A stretch of DNA of 44,509 nucleotides. Source: a virus. How positions within the stretch are numbered: the stretch's first letter is position 1; each line of letters starts with the position of its first letter. This document shows positions 44,480 to 44,509 of the stretch, one piece after another. Location: positions 1 to 44,509 of IMG/VR virus record IMGVR_UViG_3300044704_000019, one strand, 5' to 3'. Position numbers and translations under genes: made by a program. The notes under the pieces are model-generated. The model was not told the origin of the DNA. It searched no databases and saw nothing but the letters and a program-made list of their open reading frames with translations.

Positions 44480-44495
44480 CCACTGGCTAGCAGCA
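44474..44495. repeat. CTAG iteron array 4
   Basis: Units GGCTAGCCACT (44474-44484) and GGCTAGCAGCA (44485-44495), CTAG cores at 44476 and 44487, 11-bp spacing. The first unit supplies the TAG stop of the lipoprotein gene. It lies at the end of the window, so more units may lie beyond. Confidence 0.7.
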
Positions 44496-44509
44496 GACCG
44501 CCCCGGAGT

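Noticed and set aside
1-44509. CRISPR array, rRNA, insertion sequence or transposase
   Set aside because: No spaced identical repeats of CRISPR type, no rRNA sequence, and no transposase domain were seen in the window.

Overview
The window reads as a temperate siphovirus genome of a high-GC actinobacterium, probably one that can persist as a low-copy plasmid (a phage-plasmid). Coding GC is high, GTG starts are common, genes overlap by 4 bases (ATGA/GTGA), and many small proteins resemble those of actinobacterial phages. No host gene, tRNA or rRNA was seen, and the circular or linear state cannot be read from this window.

Left arm (1-12.3 kb), almost all minus strand: a small MerR-like/excisionase HTH gene, a ParA plus ribbon-helix-helix partition pair preceded by 11-bp CTAG repeats, then a long chain of small translationally coupled genes. 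Several of these share copied 5' ends (MTAPN, MTVERAKHPY, PYES), and relics show duplication and decay. At the promoter-proximal end lie a histone-H1-like/HTH protein and two tandem winged-helix proteins, the best candidates for replication or control. Around 11.25-11.65 kb is a 400-bp gene-free region holding three hairpins, two with an identical 7-nt loop and one compensatory pair change.

Right arm (12.4-42.3 kb), plus strand: a Cys-rich protein gene, small genes, HNH endonuclease, small terminase, a large terminase split into separate ATPase and nuclease ORFs, portal, MuF-like protein, scaffold, an SU10-like major capsid protein with an inserted domain, accessory structural proteins, head-tail connectors, a frameshifted SGNH hydrolase/fibre gene, a first tyrosine recombinase, tail tube, tail chaperones G/GT with a CCCTTTG slippery site, a 1575-aa tape measure, distal tail and fibre proteins, and a lysis cassette (4-TM protein, collagen-like membrane protein, CHAP endolysin, holin).

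Right end (42.3-44.5 kb): a minus-strand HNH protein, a small helical protein, a 27-nt palindrome, a second tyrosine recombinase and a lipoprotein with exclusion-factor features.

The most striking signal is a set of four tandem arrays of an 11-bp unit, consensus GGCTAGCCANY. They lie upstream of parA (1960), upstream of the next gene (2638), just after recombinase 1 (29081) and just after the lipoprotein gene (44474). With ParA and the RHH protein they look like a dispersed centromere/operator system, and the two paralogous tyrosine recombinases could serve integration and multimer resolution. These roles are inferences.
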